The notes beneath the pieces were generated by a model. It did no database searches. It saw only the letters and a list, made by a program, of their open reading frames with translations, and was not told where the DNA came from. The position numbers and the translations under genes are program-made. A DNA stretch of 64,000 bases from Balaenoptera acutorostrata (taxonomy: Eukaryota > Chordata > Mammalia > Artiodactyla > Balaenopteridae). The stretch is taken from positions 4,526,001 to 4,590,000 of the forward strand of contig NC_080067.1 in assembly GCF_949987535.1 (NCBI RefSeq), given 5' to 3'. Of this stretch, positions 32,296 through 43,944 are shown piece by piece (position 1 is the stretch's first letter; each line of letters begins with the position of its first letter).

Positions 32296-33204
32296 CTTGT
32301 CTAAATTTCTGTGAATGTGGTTTTTGTTCCACAGGCTGCAGGATTATAGTTCTTCTTGCTTCTGCTGTCTGCCCTCTGGTGGATGAGGCTATCTAAGAGG
32401 CTTGAGCAAGTTTCCTAATGGGAGGGACTGGTGGTGGGTAGATCTGTGTGTTGCTCTGGTGGGCAAAGCTCAGTAAAACTTTAATCTGCTTGTCTGCTGA
32501 TGGGTAGGGCTGGGTTCCCTCCCTGTTGGTTGTTTGGCTTGAGGCGACCCATCACTGGAGCCTACCCGGGCTCTTTGGTGGGGCTAATGGCAGACTCTGG
32601 GAGGGCTTATGCCAAGGAGTACTTCCCGAACTTCTGCTGCCAGTGTCCTTGTCCTCACGGTGAGCCACAGCCTCCCCCCACCTCTGCAGGAGACCCTCCA
32701 ACACTAGCAGGTAGGTCTGGTTCCGTCTCCTATGGGGTCACTGCTCCTTCCCCTGGGTCCTGATGTGCACACTAATTTGTGTGTGCCCTCCAAGAGTGGA
32801 GTCTCTGTTTCCCCCAGTCCTGTCAGAGTCCTGCAATCAATTCCCACTAGCCTTCAAAGTCTGATTCTCTAGGAATTCCTCCTCCCGTTGCCGGACCCGC
32901 AGGTTGGGAAGCCTGACATGGGGCTCAGGAACTTCACTCCAGTGGGTGGACTTCTGTGGTATAAGTGTTCTCCAGTGTGTGAGTCACCCACCCAGCAGTT
33001 ATGGGATTTGATTTTATTGTGATTGCGCCCCTCCTACCGCCTCATTTTGGCTTCTCCTTTGTCTTTGGATGTGGGGTATCTTTTTTGGTGAGTTCCAGTG
33101 TCTTCCTGTCGATGATTGTCCAGCAGTTAGTTGTGATTCTGGTGTTCTTGCAAGAGGGAGTGAGAGCACGTCCTTCTACTCCGCCCTCTTCGTTCTATAT
33201 CTTC
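32296..33204 (-). promoter_or_regulatory. L1 5' UTR (promoter region)
   Basis: GC-richer leader of the minus-strand L1, running from the 5' terminus (about 33204) to the ORF1 start. L1 5' UTRs carry an internal Pol II promoter. Near the 5' terminus the minus strand reads gaagagggcggagtag. The YY1-type core aagatggcgg seems to have lost its T here, judged from my memory of the family and from the other L1 in this window. Confidence 0.7.
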
Positions 33205-33271
33205 CCTTCACCCTTTTAAAGCTACTCTGGATGGTTACCAAGAATAGCAGCTCCGTTGTTGATTCTCCGGA

Positions 33272-33458
33272 CCAGTGCTTCCCAGAGTGTGCTCCTTGAA
33301 TTTGTACCATCAGCATCACCTGGGAGCTTGTTAGAAAATGCAAATTCTCAAGCCTTACCATCCCGGACCTACTTCAGAAATTCCAGGGTGGGACCCAGCA
33401 ATCTGTTTGAACAATCCTTCCAGATGATTCTGATAGACACTAGACTTTGAGAACCCCA
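33272..33458. mobile_element. hAT-Charlie MITE (MER5A-like)
   Basis: 'ccagtgcttcccagagtgtg', 'agcatcacctgggagcttgt', 'agaaaatgcaaattctcaag', 'gggacccagcaatctgtttg' and 'gactttgagaacccc' give an almost complete element with inverted termini. Confidence 0.85.
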
Positions 33459-33809
33459 GCTTTAGTTCAGAAGCTTCATAAGCTTTTATCCATAAGCTCC
33501 CACCTGACCCCTGAGCACACCTGTCTTTCTCAGCTCATAGCTGGCAGTTGTCAGAAAAAGTTATATTCCCCAAGTAAATGGTTTTACTCCAGATTCATCC
33601 TATTTATCCTTTAGCCCTGACCCTCAGTGGAGTCCAGACTTACACTTCCAATTCTCTCCACGTGAAATAAAACTGTTCTAGAAGATGCTCAAACTCAACA
33701 GGTTTACAATAACCCACTCTTCCCTGTCCCCCATGCTCTTCAAAAAATAAAAACTGACTGCCAGACTAACAATGCCGACTTCCCCCTCTCCTCCCAGGTT
33801 CCCTATTTT
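33459..33809. other. No recognised feature
   Basis: Nothing identifiable. Confidence 0.4.
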
Positions 33810-33965
33810 AATAACTGAGAAAGTTACTTGCTGAACATTCACTACATGTGCACATGGCATGTCTCGTTGCTTTTTCCTTCTCCCTATAAGTCCAGAAGGT
33901 AGGACTAATGTGAGCACCCACTTAACAGATAAGGAAATTGAGGATTAAGAAAATTAAACAGGTAA
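33810..33965 (-). mobile_element. MIR fragment
   Basis: 'taacagataaggaaattgag', 'gaaaattaaacaggtaactc' and the upstream 'gaacattcactacatgtgc' are reverse-complement MIR landmarks. Confidence 0.65.
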
Positions 33966-34112
33966 CTCATGGGGACACAGCTTGTGCTGGTCAAGGGCAC
34001 CAGAGGGAGACCACCGCTGGAGTGGGAGGAAGGGACCTGCTCTCTCTCATTCTGCTTGGAGTTTACGGCCAGCAATAGGGTTCTCCCTTCATGCAGAAAG
34101 AGGGGGGCTTGG

Positions 34113-34114
<2 letters not shown>

Positions 34115-34167
<53 letters not shown>

Positions 34168-34170
34168 TGT
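34115..34170. repeat. (TG)n microsatellite
   Basis: TG run of about 56 bp with a single A interruption near 34161. Frames through it give VCVCV-type artefact proteins. Confidence 0.97.
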
Positions 34171-34287
34171 TCCTCCAGATGCAAGAAGACTGAATTAAGC
34201 AATCTCATGGTGGGGAGTTGGGAGCTAATCAAGGAACTTTAATTCCTCTCTTTAAGGTCCTCCCCTCGACCTCCCCTCACTTGCTCT

Positions 34288-34747
34288 GTTTTTTTAAAAA
34301 TTGATTTTATTGAAGTATAGTTGATTTACAGTGTTGTGTTAATTTCTTCTGTATGGCAAAGTGAATCAGTTATACATACTTCTATATGTAGTTTTTTCAT
34401 ATTCTTTTCCATTATGGTTTGTCACAGGATATTGAATATAGTTCCCTGTGCTATACAGTAGGACCTTGTTGTGTATCCATTCTGTATATAATAGTTTGCA
34501 TCTGCTAATCCCAAACTCCCAATCCATCCCTCCCCAACCCCTCCCCCTTGGTAACCACAAGTCTGTTCTCAATGTCTGAGTCTGTTTCTATTTTGTAGAT
34601 AAGTTCGTTTGTGTCCTATTTTATTAGACTCCACAAGTAAGTGATATCATATGATATTTGTCTTTCTCTGTCTGACTTACTTCACTTAGTATGATAATCT
34701 CTATGTCCATCCATGATGCTGCAAATGGCATTATTTCATTCTTTTTT
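34288..34747 (-). mobile_element. L1 3'-end segment A
   Basis: Reverse-complement L1 3' UTR: 'gattttattgaagtatagtt', 'caggatattgaatatagttc', 'ccccttggtaaccacaagtc' and 'gctgcaaatggcattatttc'. Left boundary adjoins the TSD copy at 34276-34287. Confidence 0.9.
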
Positions 34748-35121
34748 AAATTTAATTTTTTTTTACAGTTAATTTTTATCTAATATTGGAATACAGTTGA
34801 TTTACAATGTTGTGTTAGTTTCAGGTGTAGAGCAAAGTGATTCAGTTATACATATATATAAATTCTTTTTCAGATTCTTTTCCCATATAGGTTATTACAG
34901 TGTATTGGGTAGAGTTCCCTGAGCTATACAATAGGTCCTTGTTGATTACCTATTTTATATATAGTAGTGTGTATATGTTAATCCCAAGCTCCTAATTTAT
35001 CCCTCCCCCCACATTTCCACTTTGGTAACCATAAATTTGTTTTCTAAGTCTGTGAGTCTGTTTCTGTTTTGTAAAGAAGTTCATTTGTATCCTTTTTTTA
35101 GATTCCACATATAAGTGATAT
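34748..35121 (-). mobile_element. L1 3'-end segment B, stacked on A
   Basis: A second L1 3' UTR of another subfamily ('tagtttcaggtgtagagcaa', 'attacagtgtattgggtaga') begins at a T run (34748-34764). It ends exactly at the second TSD copy ctcacttgctct (35122-35133). Both segments share one outer TSD. Confidence 0.9.
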
Positions 35122-35133
35122 CTCACTTGCTCT

Positions 35134-36248
35134 TGACAAAAGCTGGGCCACTTTGCTTCCACGGAGCGATTGAGATTCTTAAATAGGTTGTCTGTCACTT
35201 TATGTTATTGTTAGTTTGTTTCTCTATAACTGACTTTTGGGATATGGAAATGAAGATTTGTTTTCTTCATTCCTTGAGAAAATGAGTTTATTTTTTTAGT
35301 CCAACTCCTTAAGTATATACAACAAAATTATTTGAGAAACAAGTAGGAGTTTTCATAAGGAGGGTTATGTGGTAGATTAAATTCAGAGACATGTAGGAGA
35401 GAATAAGTGTAGCCAAAAAAAAAAAAAAAAAAAGCAGCTTAGTGAATAATAAGAACATCTGCAACATAGACTTTGGTAATTTGGGGTATTATCATTTGCA
35501 TTTTAAATGGGTGAGCAATAAAATAGCAGCTACTCATAAATGTCTCTATCCAGTCTGACTTAAAATACACCGTTATAATTTCACCCTGAAAGCTGACAAA
35601 GTTTTCAAAGCACCAACAGATGTGCTTCTCTGCCCCTGGGACACATCATGTCAAGGCCAAGTAGAGGCTTTGGGAAGCCAATAGCACCAGAAAAGCAGCC
35701 ATGGAAAGCCCTGGGACCTGAGAACTTATGTGAGAGACTTTTTCCTTCCACCAAGTTGAGAGTTGCCTGCCCGAGTGTCATCTGGACTCTGCACTGTTGC
35801 GAACAGAACACACAGGGCATTTGGAAACTGATGGTTCCCCTTCTCAGGCATCAGAGTGTATTTTCCCTTTTTTATCAATGCATTAAAGACTTATTCTTTG
35901 GAAAGTAGCTGTCCCAGGAGGATATGATCCAACCCTAATTACTCATTTGAGAGATTCGTTCAAGTGAGAGAGTGTTCCTTAAAATAGAAGGGGATTTTCA
36001 CTTTAAAGGCCAGGAGGTTTTTCCTTCTTCTTCTTAGTCATAGAGGTTGTGCTGTCATTGACACACCCTTCCTCCCCATTCTGCTTCCTGACTCATTAAA
36101 AAAACACCAGGGGATGCACTTCATGATTTAAAACATTTTCTTCATGCATTTGATGAAAGCCTGGTATTTTCTGTTGATAAAAAAAGTTTAGAACACTAGT
36201 AGTTCAGTGTAGATGCTGCTTACGGAGTTTGGGGACAGATCATATATT
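35134..36248. other. No recognised feature
   Basis: Includes an isolated A run (about 35416-35434). No gene or named repeat. A plus-strand 86-codon frame (35648-35908) resembles nothing known. Confidence 0.4.
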
Positions 36249-36283
36249 CATATGATCTGTTCATCATATGAACAGATCATATG
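36249..36283. repeat. Perfect 16-bp inverted repeat (hairpin)
   Basis: Arms catatgatctgttcat (36249-36264) and atgaacagatcatatg (36268-36283) around a 3-nt loop. A further direct copy of acagatcatat lies just upstream (36235-36245). Confidence 0.95.
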
Positions 36284-37436
36284 TTCAAAGTGATGGTGAA
36301 AAGCCTGTCAGCTCTGGCTTGTGGTGAAGGATGACCACGTGGCAGATGAGTTGGCGATACAGCTCACAAGCGTGTTAGAAGGTCTCTCCTGGGCAGTGTT
36401 TCATGGACCATGTGAGCCCCCTGGGAATACTGTGGAATGCTGTCTTGTTACCTGCCACGGCTTTGTTTATTCTCTGACCCTTTCTCATGTACTTATCAAA
36501 TGTACTTAGCCTCCTTTCTACTTATTCTCACATCAGCTTCACGCCCCCAACTAGCTATGCAAGATTTGGAAGGCCTTTTCACATCCTTGGACGTCAGTTT
36601 CTTTTAAATTGTTGGGTGCATTATCTTTAACATCTTCATCAGCTCAAAAATTTTCTGGTTCCTTATCTATGCTTTTATATGTTAGTGCATTTCACTCTGG
36701 TCTTAATTTGTAAGCTAATCTTGGTATTTAGGTCTCATTTGAGATAAATGTCACAAGCAGAGATGGGAGGAAATAGTATCTTGGTGTCTTAAGTACAAGA
36801 ATTTGAAGCTCATGAATTACAATGAACCTTAAATTAATTGGTGGCAAAGTTACCTTTAGATCATTTTGTCTATCTGTTTAAAAGGCAGATAATAGTATTT
36901 GGAGGTCAAAGAAAGAAGACTGGGAGATGTAATTTTGAATGCTATGCAAAATAGCAAGGACAGTTGTAACATTTATGGTTGACTATTATGTGAAAACCAC
37001 TCTTGGAATTGTATTGCCTCTTGTTAAGGGTTTAACATAGTGAGGTGTTTTTCTAGAAGTCTGTGTGTGCTCATACTGGGAATCCTGAAATAAACTCCAA
37101 CATAACTTAAAAGCAAAGACATCACTTATTCTAAGGGCTTCTGTAAACCCAACTATAGTCATCACTTGTTCTCATGTAAAATTTTTTATGTGTCCTAAGA
37201 ACATTCATAGATCACTCTGTGGCAGCTTCAATACTTTTAAAACCAGGGAAGATTTCCACTTTAAAAATTATGTGGGTTAACTGTAAGGTTTGAAAGAGAA
37301 AGACAATTTTTTAGATGAGAGGGAAAATGATCTCTTCACTTGACATTTTGCTCTATTATTGCCTTTAAATAACCCCATTGATTTCCTTGTATAATGATAG
37401 AATATTAGAGAATAATTGATATAGTTTGGAAATTTT
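36284..37436. other. No recognised feature
   Basis: AT-rich DNA with no repeat family or coding signature that I recognise. Candidate unique non-coding sequence. Confidence 0.4.
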
Positions 37437-37598
37437 TATAAACATGAAGACACATTGAGACAGTTATTTTGACTAATGTCTATATCTACCCATAAATTAA
37501 TATACCGAAAGGAAATTATATAAACATTAAGAAAAGTTGAGACAGTTATTTTGAATAATGTCTGTACTTAATCATGACTTAAAACATTGAAAGGAAAT
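37437..37598. repeat. Diverged 80-bp tandem duplication
   Basis: 37437-37516 and 37519-37598 are two 80-bp copies sharing tataaacat..aag, gagacagttattttga, taatgtct and gaaaggaaat. They are roughly 75-80% alike by eye. Not a known repeat family as far as I can tell. Confidence 0.85.
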
Positions 37599-38360
37599 AC
37601 AAACACAGGCTCTTTCTTTAATGTAGGACTCTATAGGCTGCTTGACGGTCAGAAAAACCACAGGTTTAGCTGCAAAGTAAGTTGTGTGACGGTTAAGGTC
37701 AGTGGTTCATATTTTAAACAATCTGAGAATGGTTGTATGTGTTTTCCAAGCTAGTGTTTAAAAACCTTCATAAGTATGTATTCCCAGGATATAGCTATTA
37801 GAGAAAGTCTTGTCAACTTTCATGCACTTCTATGGCAGATTGTTTTTCTTTTTCATACAAAGGATACATGGCTGATTTAAAGCTCAGAACAGTTCAACAG
37901 CAGTTATATGCTATCATGACAAGCTCTGTCTAAGCTTGTTTAAAAACATCCCACAGGGGATGCTTCAAAGAATGGTACACAGTGACAACTGGAAGAAAAC
38001 TGCTTTATTAATAGTTGGCAATGCTTACCAATTCCAGGCGTATTGCATTGTCTCTGTTCAGCCTAGTCACCTATTCTCATTAACACCCGCCTCTAAAACA
38101 ACTGCTTACATTTTGAACAAGTCCAAGGGAATACTTTCATGCAAGCTAAGTTCTAGCTTACGTAAAATAAATATGTATTAAACAAACAGAAGCAATGGGC
38201 CATATAGGAAATCACCCTCTCTTCTTATAGATCTCATACTCCCTTTTACCGAAATGTAAATAAGGTAGTTCCAGTTCGGGGTCTTTTCAATAACCCTCCA
38301 GCTGAGAGAGAACTTTTCATCTCCCACTTTTCCTTCTCTGCCTCATTCTCATTTTCCCTT
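37599..38360. other. No recognised feature
   Basis: Nothing identifiable. Plus-strand 81-codon frame (37936-38181) has no recognisable similarity. Confidence 0.4.
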
Positions 38361-38374
38361 TCTTCCTTTTTCTT

Positions 38375-39183
38375 TTAAAAATTTTACTGAAGTATACTTG
38401 ATTTACAATGTTGTGTTGATTTCTGCTATACAGCAAAGTGATTCAAAGTGATTTATTTTTTATATTCTTTTCCATTATGGTTTATCACAGGATATTGAAT
38501 ATAGTTCCCTGTGCTTTACAGTGGGTCCTTGCTGTTTATCCATTCTATGAATAATAGTTTGCATCTGCTAATCCCAAACTCCCCATCCTTCCTTCCCGGC
38601 ACCCCCGGCAACCACAAGTCTGTCCTCTATGTCTGTGGGTCTGTTTTTGCTTCATAGATATGTTCATTTGTGTCGTATTTTAGATTCCACATATAAATGA
38701 TCTCATATGGTAATCATCTTTCTGATTTACTTCACTTAGTATGATAATCTCTAGGTCCATCCATGTTGCTGCAAATGGCATTATTTCATTCCTTTTTATG
38801 GCTGAGTAATATTCCATTGTATATATGTATTACATCTTCTTTATCCGTTCATCTGTCCATGGACATTTAGGTTGTTTCCATGTCTTGGCTATTGTAAATA
38901 GTGCTGCAATGAACATTGGGGTGCGTGTATCTTTTCGAATTAGTTTCCTCTGGATATATGCCCAGGAGTGGGATTGCTGGATCATATGGCAACTCTATTT
39001 TTAGTTTTTTGAGGAACCTCCACACTGTTTTCCATAGTGGCTGCAGCAACTTACATTCCCACCACATCTTCTTTATCCATTCCTCTGTCGATGGACATTT
39101 AGGTTGCTTCCATGTCTTGGCTATTGTAAAGACTGCTGCTGTGAACATTGGAGTTCATGTACCTTTTTGAATTAGTTTTGTCT
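38375..39183 (-). mobile_element. L1 3' part with internal duplication
   Basis: Reverse-complement L1 3' UTR and ORF2 C-terminus ('atttacaatgttgtgttgat', 'caggagtgggattgctggat'). About 113 bp (38833-38945) is repeated at 39060-39172. A probable 14-bp TSD with one mismatch is at 38361-38374 and 39184-39197. Confidence 0.88.
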
Positions 39184-39197
39184 TCTTCCCTTTTCTT

Positions 39198-40684
39198 AAC
39201 ATCTGTTCTGTCTTCTTTCCCACTGGCATTCTATTTCTCCTTCCTCTGCTGTTTCCTCTTTTCTTTTTACCTCTGTATTCTTTTCCTCACTCCTTGCATT
39301 TACTTCTTACCTCCATACTTTCAATTCTGCTTCATGTCTCCCTTTCAGTGTTGAAATCACTACAGGCTTATTAGTACAATTCAACTGTAAGACATAATTT
39401 GATGTCTACCACAGAACATTGATGAATTATGAATTTTCCTTTTGTTTCTACAGGCAATTATGAGAAATTAAATGTTGACTTTTTAAAGTCATGCTTTAAT
39501 CAGAAGTGTATTTATATAAAATCAATACACATGAAATGCAGAGTGGAATTAAAAAACATTTTTTTAAAACAAATACTATTTCATTCACTAATAGCCACTA
39601 ATGACTATTTAGACTTAGCCCATTAAGTAAACAAACAAAGAATTAGCTCATCTGATTCAACTGTAAGTAGTAGATAATTCATGAATAAGGAAATCATACT
39701 TTCTTGTTCTGGTATAGTAACAGGAACCTTTTGAAGTAACAGTACCTCAGATCTAGAACAAATTTGGTTCCTTTAAAATAAAACAAATGCAGAAAAACAA
39801 GGCCTGGAGTCATGCAAATCAACCCCTGCGATCCAGTTGGGATCCAATCTCATCTCCTTGAGAAGAGTCATAGCTGGCCGGTGGATGTAAGCTGTCTGAA
39901 TACAGAGAAAGCAATAGGTTATATTCTGTTTACATTTGTCCTTAGGAAGCAAATATTGAAATAAAGATGTTCTGATGTCAGCCTCTCTATCTCCCTGTGA
40001 ACTAAAGGAATCTAAGTTTTTACAAGTCATGAAATATTTAATTCTGTCTTCTTTGCCCTAAGAATCTCAACATTAATATCTAGATAAATGTAAGCACTAA
40101 AAATGTGAAATTAAAAAGATACTCCTGTTAGGTCTCAAGACATCATTTTAAAATATGAGAAAGAAATGTGATATAATTTTAAGACTAATGTAACTGAAAC
40201 ATTTATTTCAAACCTATGAAGCCTGCTGATTAGACACCCCAATATTTTTTGGATCACTAAGCAGATCTTCCTGTCAAGGCTCTCAGCAACAGACCAGCCT
40301 ATCAGTGGCACATTGCTAAGTCATCACTATTTATTAAATATACTCTATTTGTTGTACTATAACTTGTAAGCCATTGTATTAAAAGTATTTCAGCAAATGG
40401 CCTTATAAATATTAAATAGTGAAGTTGTTTAATTAAGATTAGCTTGCAACATGTTTTAGATCTAGATTAAAATGAATTTCTGGCTTATTTTGATGTTAAC
40501 CTACACTATTTGGGGCTAACCTAAACCATTTATTTTTTGTCTTTCCTAAATCAAGTTGATAGCATACTCCTTTTTTAAAAAAAATCTTTTTATTTTACAT
40601 TTATATATTTTATAAAAATATATTTATATATTTATTTAAATAATAAATAAAATATTTATTTTATATTTATATATTTATTCTATA
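39198..40684. other. No recognised feature; AT-rich end
   Basis: AT-rich sequence with low-complexity A/T palindromic stretches at about 40590-40690. No gene or named repeat. Confidence 0.4.
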
Positions 40685-40965
40685 TAATCGGAGTATAGCT
40701 GATTAACAATGTTGTGATAGCTTCAGGTGCACAGCAGAGTGACTCAGCCATACATATCCATGTATCCATTCTCCCCCAGACTCGACTCCCATCCAGGCTG
40801 CCACATAATATTGAGCAGAGTTCCCTGTGCTATACAGTAGGTCCTTGTTGGGTAACCATTTTAAATATAGCAGTGTGTACATGTCAATCCCAAACTCCCT
40901 AACTATCCCTCCCCTCCACCCTCCCCCCAACCCCGGTAACCATAAGTTCATTCTACTCTTTTTTT
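40685..40965 (-). mobile_element. L1 3'-end fragment
   Basis: 'gctgattaacaatgttgtga', 'cttcaggtgcacagcagagt', 'gttccctgtgctatacagta' and 'accccggtaaccataagttc' are reverse-complement L1 3' UTR. Confidence 0.88.
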
Positions 40966-43944
40966 TAAAAAATAACTTTTATTTGGAAATAATTTTAAGT
41001 GCACTGAAAAGTTTCAAGAATAAGAATAGCACAAAGAAGAGCTTTCCTTTACCCAGGTTCATCTATTGTTAACATTTTACCGCATTTGTTTTGTTACTTG
41101 TGCACCCTCTCTCTCTCTATGTGTATAACATGTGTGTGCATGTATATATAGACACAAGTACATGTATTTTGTGATTCATTTGAGAGTCAGTTGCATATGC
41201 CATGGCCCCTTTACTGGGTAAAGCCCAAATACACAGCGTGTATTTCATCTGTATTCTCATCTTGCCTATGGACCCAGTTTTGTCCCCTTGTCATTCCTCA
41301 GCTGGGCTCCCAGCCCGGGATCCAGTCTAGGAGAGGGTTTTGCATCTTGTTGTCATGTGTCTTTAATCTCTTTTCATCTGGGACATTTTCATAGCCTTTT
41401 TTTGGCCTTTTATGACAAAAGTGTCTCATTTGGGGTTTGCCTGATGTTTTCTAGTGATTAGATTCAGGTGATGCATTCCTGGCTGGAATATCACAGAAAT
41501 GACGTTGGATACCTTAGGGGTCCTCGGAGGCCCATGGTGTTGATCTGCTCACGTTAGTGGTGTTAATTTTCATCACCTAGTCAAGTGTTGCCCTATGTCT
41601 CCACTGTAGAGTTACTATTTTTTTCCTTACAACTAATAAGCCATCTGTGGGAAACACTTTAAGATCATGCAAGTATTCTGCTCCTCATCAAACTGTCTCC
41701 TAGATTAAGCGTCTGTTGATGATTCCTGCTTGGACTAATTATCTCTACGTTGGTTGCAAAACGTGCAAAACTCTAGTATTCCACAATTACCAGTTGGCAC
41801 TTGACATTCTGCTGTAAATAAGATCCCCCCTTTCTCTCTCATTTCTTTATGTATTTATTAACGGTAATAACTTATCGATTCCTTTTTTCTCTCAATAGTT
41901 TATAATTTATTACTGTCTTTAAACATCTGGTGCTCCATTATCCCAGATTTGCCCAGTGGAAACCCTTCAAGCTGACTCCCATGTCTTTATGACTTGGCTT
42001 CACCATTTTTGTGAGCACTTCCTTATAAGATATTCCAAGTTCACCTTGAATCTATCCTTCCCCAGCCCCAGAACAGGCCATTTTCTCAGGAGCCCTGTTT
42101 CCTTTTAGTGAAGAATGATATTAAAAACGAAGATCTGTGTGCCAGGTGTGTTCAGTGCTACTGAGGTATCTTTGTTTCTAGGGCCTTTCAGCAGACAAAG
42201 CTAATAAATATATGCATGTATGTACACATATACAAACACATACTTACAAATACACATATGCACATGCATGTGTATACATATGGGCATAAGTAGGCATAGA
42301 CACATAACATAGTTTTAAAATTATGGGTTCACCAGTGTCTGGAAACCCAATCCATCTCCGAAGGATTCTTTCTCACCCTCTGCCATTTTGTAATTTGGAT
42401 GTTGCTTCTTTCATAGTGAGAATCCTGGGTCCCAACAATGACGACACGTTTATTCCTTTAGTGCTATAATTTATCCAAGATGGTTTCAGAATTACTTCGC
42501 CCATACCATTACAGTGAACAAACGTACAAAAAAAGAGTTGAGGTTTTGTGTGCAGTTTCCCCCCACTCCATAACCTTGCCCAAGACTGAAGATATATATT
42601 TGAAGTCAAATACTCTGCTCATATGTTTCTCAGATTAGTTTTTTCCTCTTTCTTTCCCTAGTCACTATGAACATGGTATTCCCTTGAAATACAATTGGAT
42701 TCGTTATGTTGGTTTGCTTTCAATTTTAGGTTTTAAAATTATTTTCCCTTCCCATCTTCGTTGATTTAATTTTTGAATATCTAGAAGACTAACATGGTTC
42801 CAAAATTCAAAACTATACAGAAAGATATATTTGGAAGCATCACTCTCTCCTGTATCCTTTCCACCCACCTTGCCCCCTCCTACTCTTGTTTTGTTCTCTT
42901 ATTCTTCCTGTGTTTCTTTTGGTAAAGGTAACAGATAAATGTATGTTATTTTAATTCCCTTTCTTCTTTCCTTAAAGGGAACATTCTTTCTCTCTCTTTC
43001 TCTTTCTCCCTGTCTACTTTGTTGCATTTTACTTTTTAAACCTTTTTTTTTCTTTCTTTCTTTTTTTTTTTTTTTTGCTTAACAATATCTCCTGGAGATA
43101 AATTTGTATCAGCTGACAGAGATCATTCTCCTTTTCACAGCTTCATAGTATTCAGTTGTGATAATAAACCCATCTTCTATGCTTGGGCATTTATATAGCT
43201 TCTGATATTTTGCAACTGCAAATACTGTTGCAATGATTAACCTCGTGCAGGTTCTTTTCATATTATTGGAAGTGTAATCTCCAGGATAGATTCCTACAAG
43301 TGGAATTGTCTATGTAGTTTTGTTAACTATTGCCGAAGTTGCCTCTATGAGGGAATTTTCCTTCATTTTGCATTCCCACCAGCAATGTAGGAACATGCCC
43401 GTATCCCCAAAGCGTCACCAACCGACAGAATGTGTTGTCAAGGTTTTTAATGTTTACCAGTCTAATAGATGAGAAATGGTATCTCGCCTAGTTTCAATTT
43501 GCATTTCCTTTACTGTGAGTAGTAATGTACATCTTTCATGTGTATAAGGGCCATTTTTATATCCTAAAAACTTCTGTCTGTTTATGCCTTTATTTTTATT
43601 TAGGATTTTTGGCCTTTTCCCTCTCAATTTTAAAGCATTATTTGTGTAGTAGGTTTATTAGCTCCTTATCTGGTAATATTTTGCAGTTGTTTTTTCCCAG
43701 TTTACTATTTACCTTTTGACTTTATTTTGGTGTTCTTTTTTAAATTGGCCATGCAAACATTCTTTATTTTTATAGTCAAATTTATCAAGCTTCCCTTTTA
43801 CTGCGTCTAGATTTTTAGTCATAGAAGCCTTTCCCTACACGCAGCTTACAGAGGAATTCACTTGTTTTTGTTTAGTATGTGTATACTTTTACTTTTTTAT
43901 ATTAAGATCTCAGATTCATTTGGAGTATATGTTTGTTTTTGGTT

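Larger units (their letters stand above)
28758..33204 (-). mobile_element. Young L1 with complete 5' end, open ORF1 and 3'-deleted ORF2
   Basis: On the minus strand: 5' UTR (33204-32296), ORF1, a 58-bp spacer, ORF2 up to about residue 797, then an abrupt switch near 28880-28915 to a short 3' UTR ('aataagaacctgctgtatac') and poly(A). A 13-bp TSD ccttcaccctttt (28745-28757 and 33205-33217) proves a single insertion. Relative to a normal L1 about 1.4 kb of ORF2 is missing. Low decay suggests recent mobility. Confidence 0.95.

Noticed and set aside
35416..35434. A run that might mark a retrocopy 3' end
   Set aside because: No TSD or recognisable gene or SINE body lies upstream, so a processed pseudogene cannot be supported.
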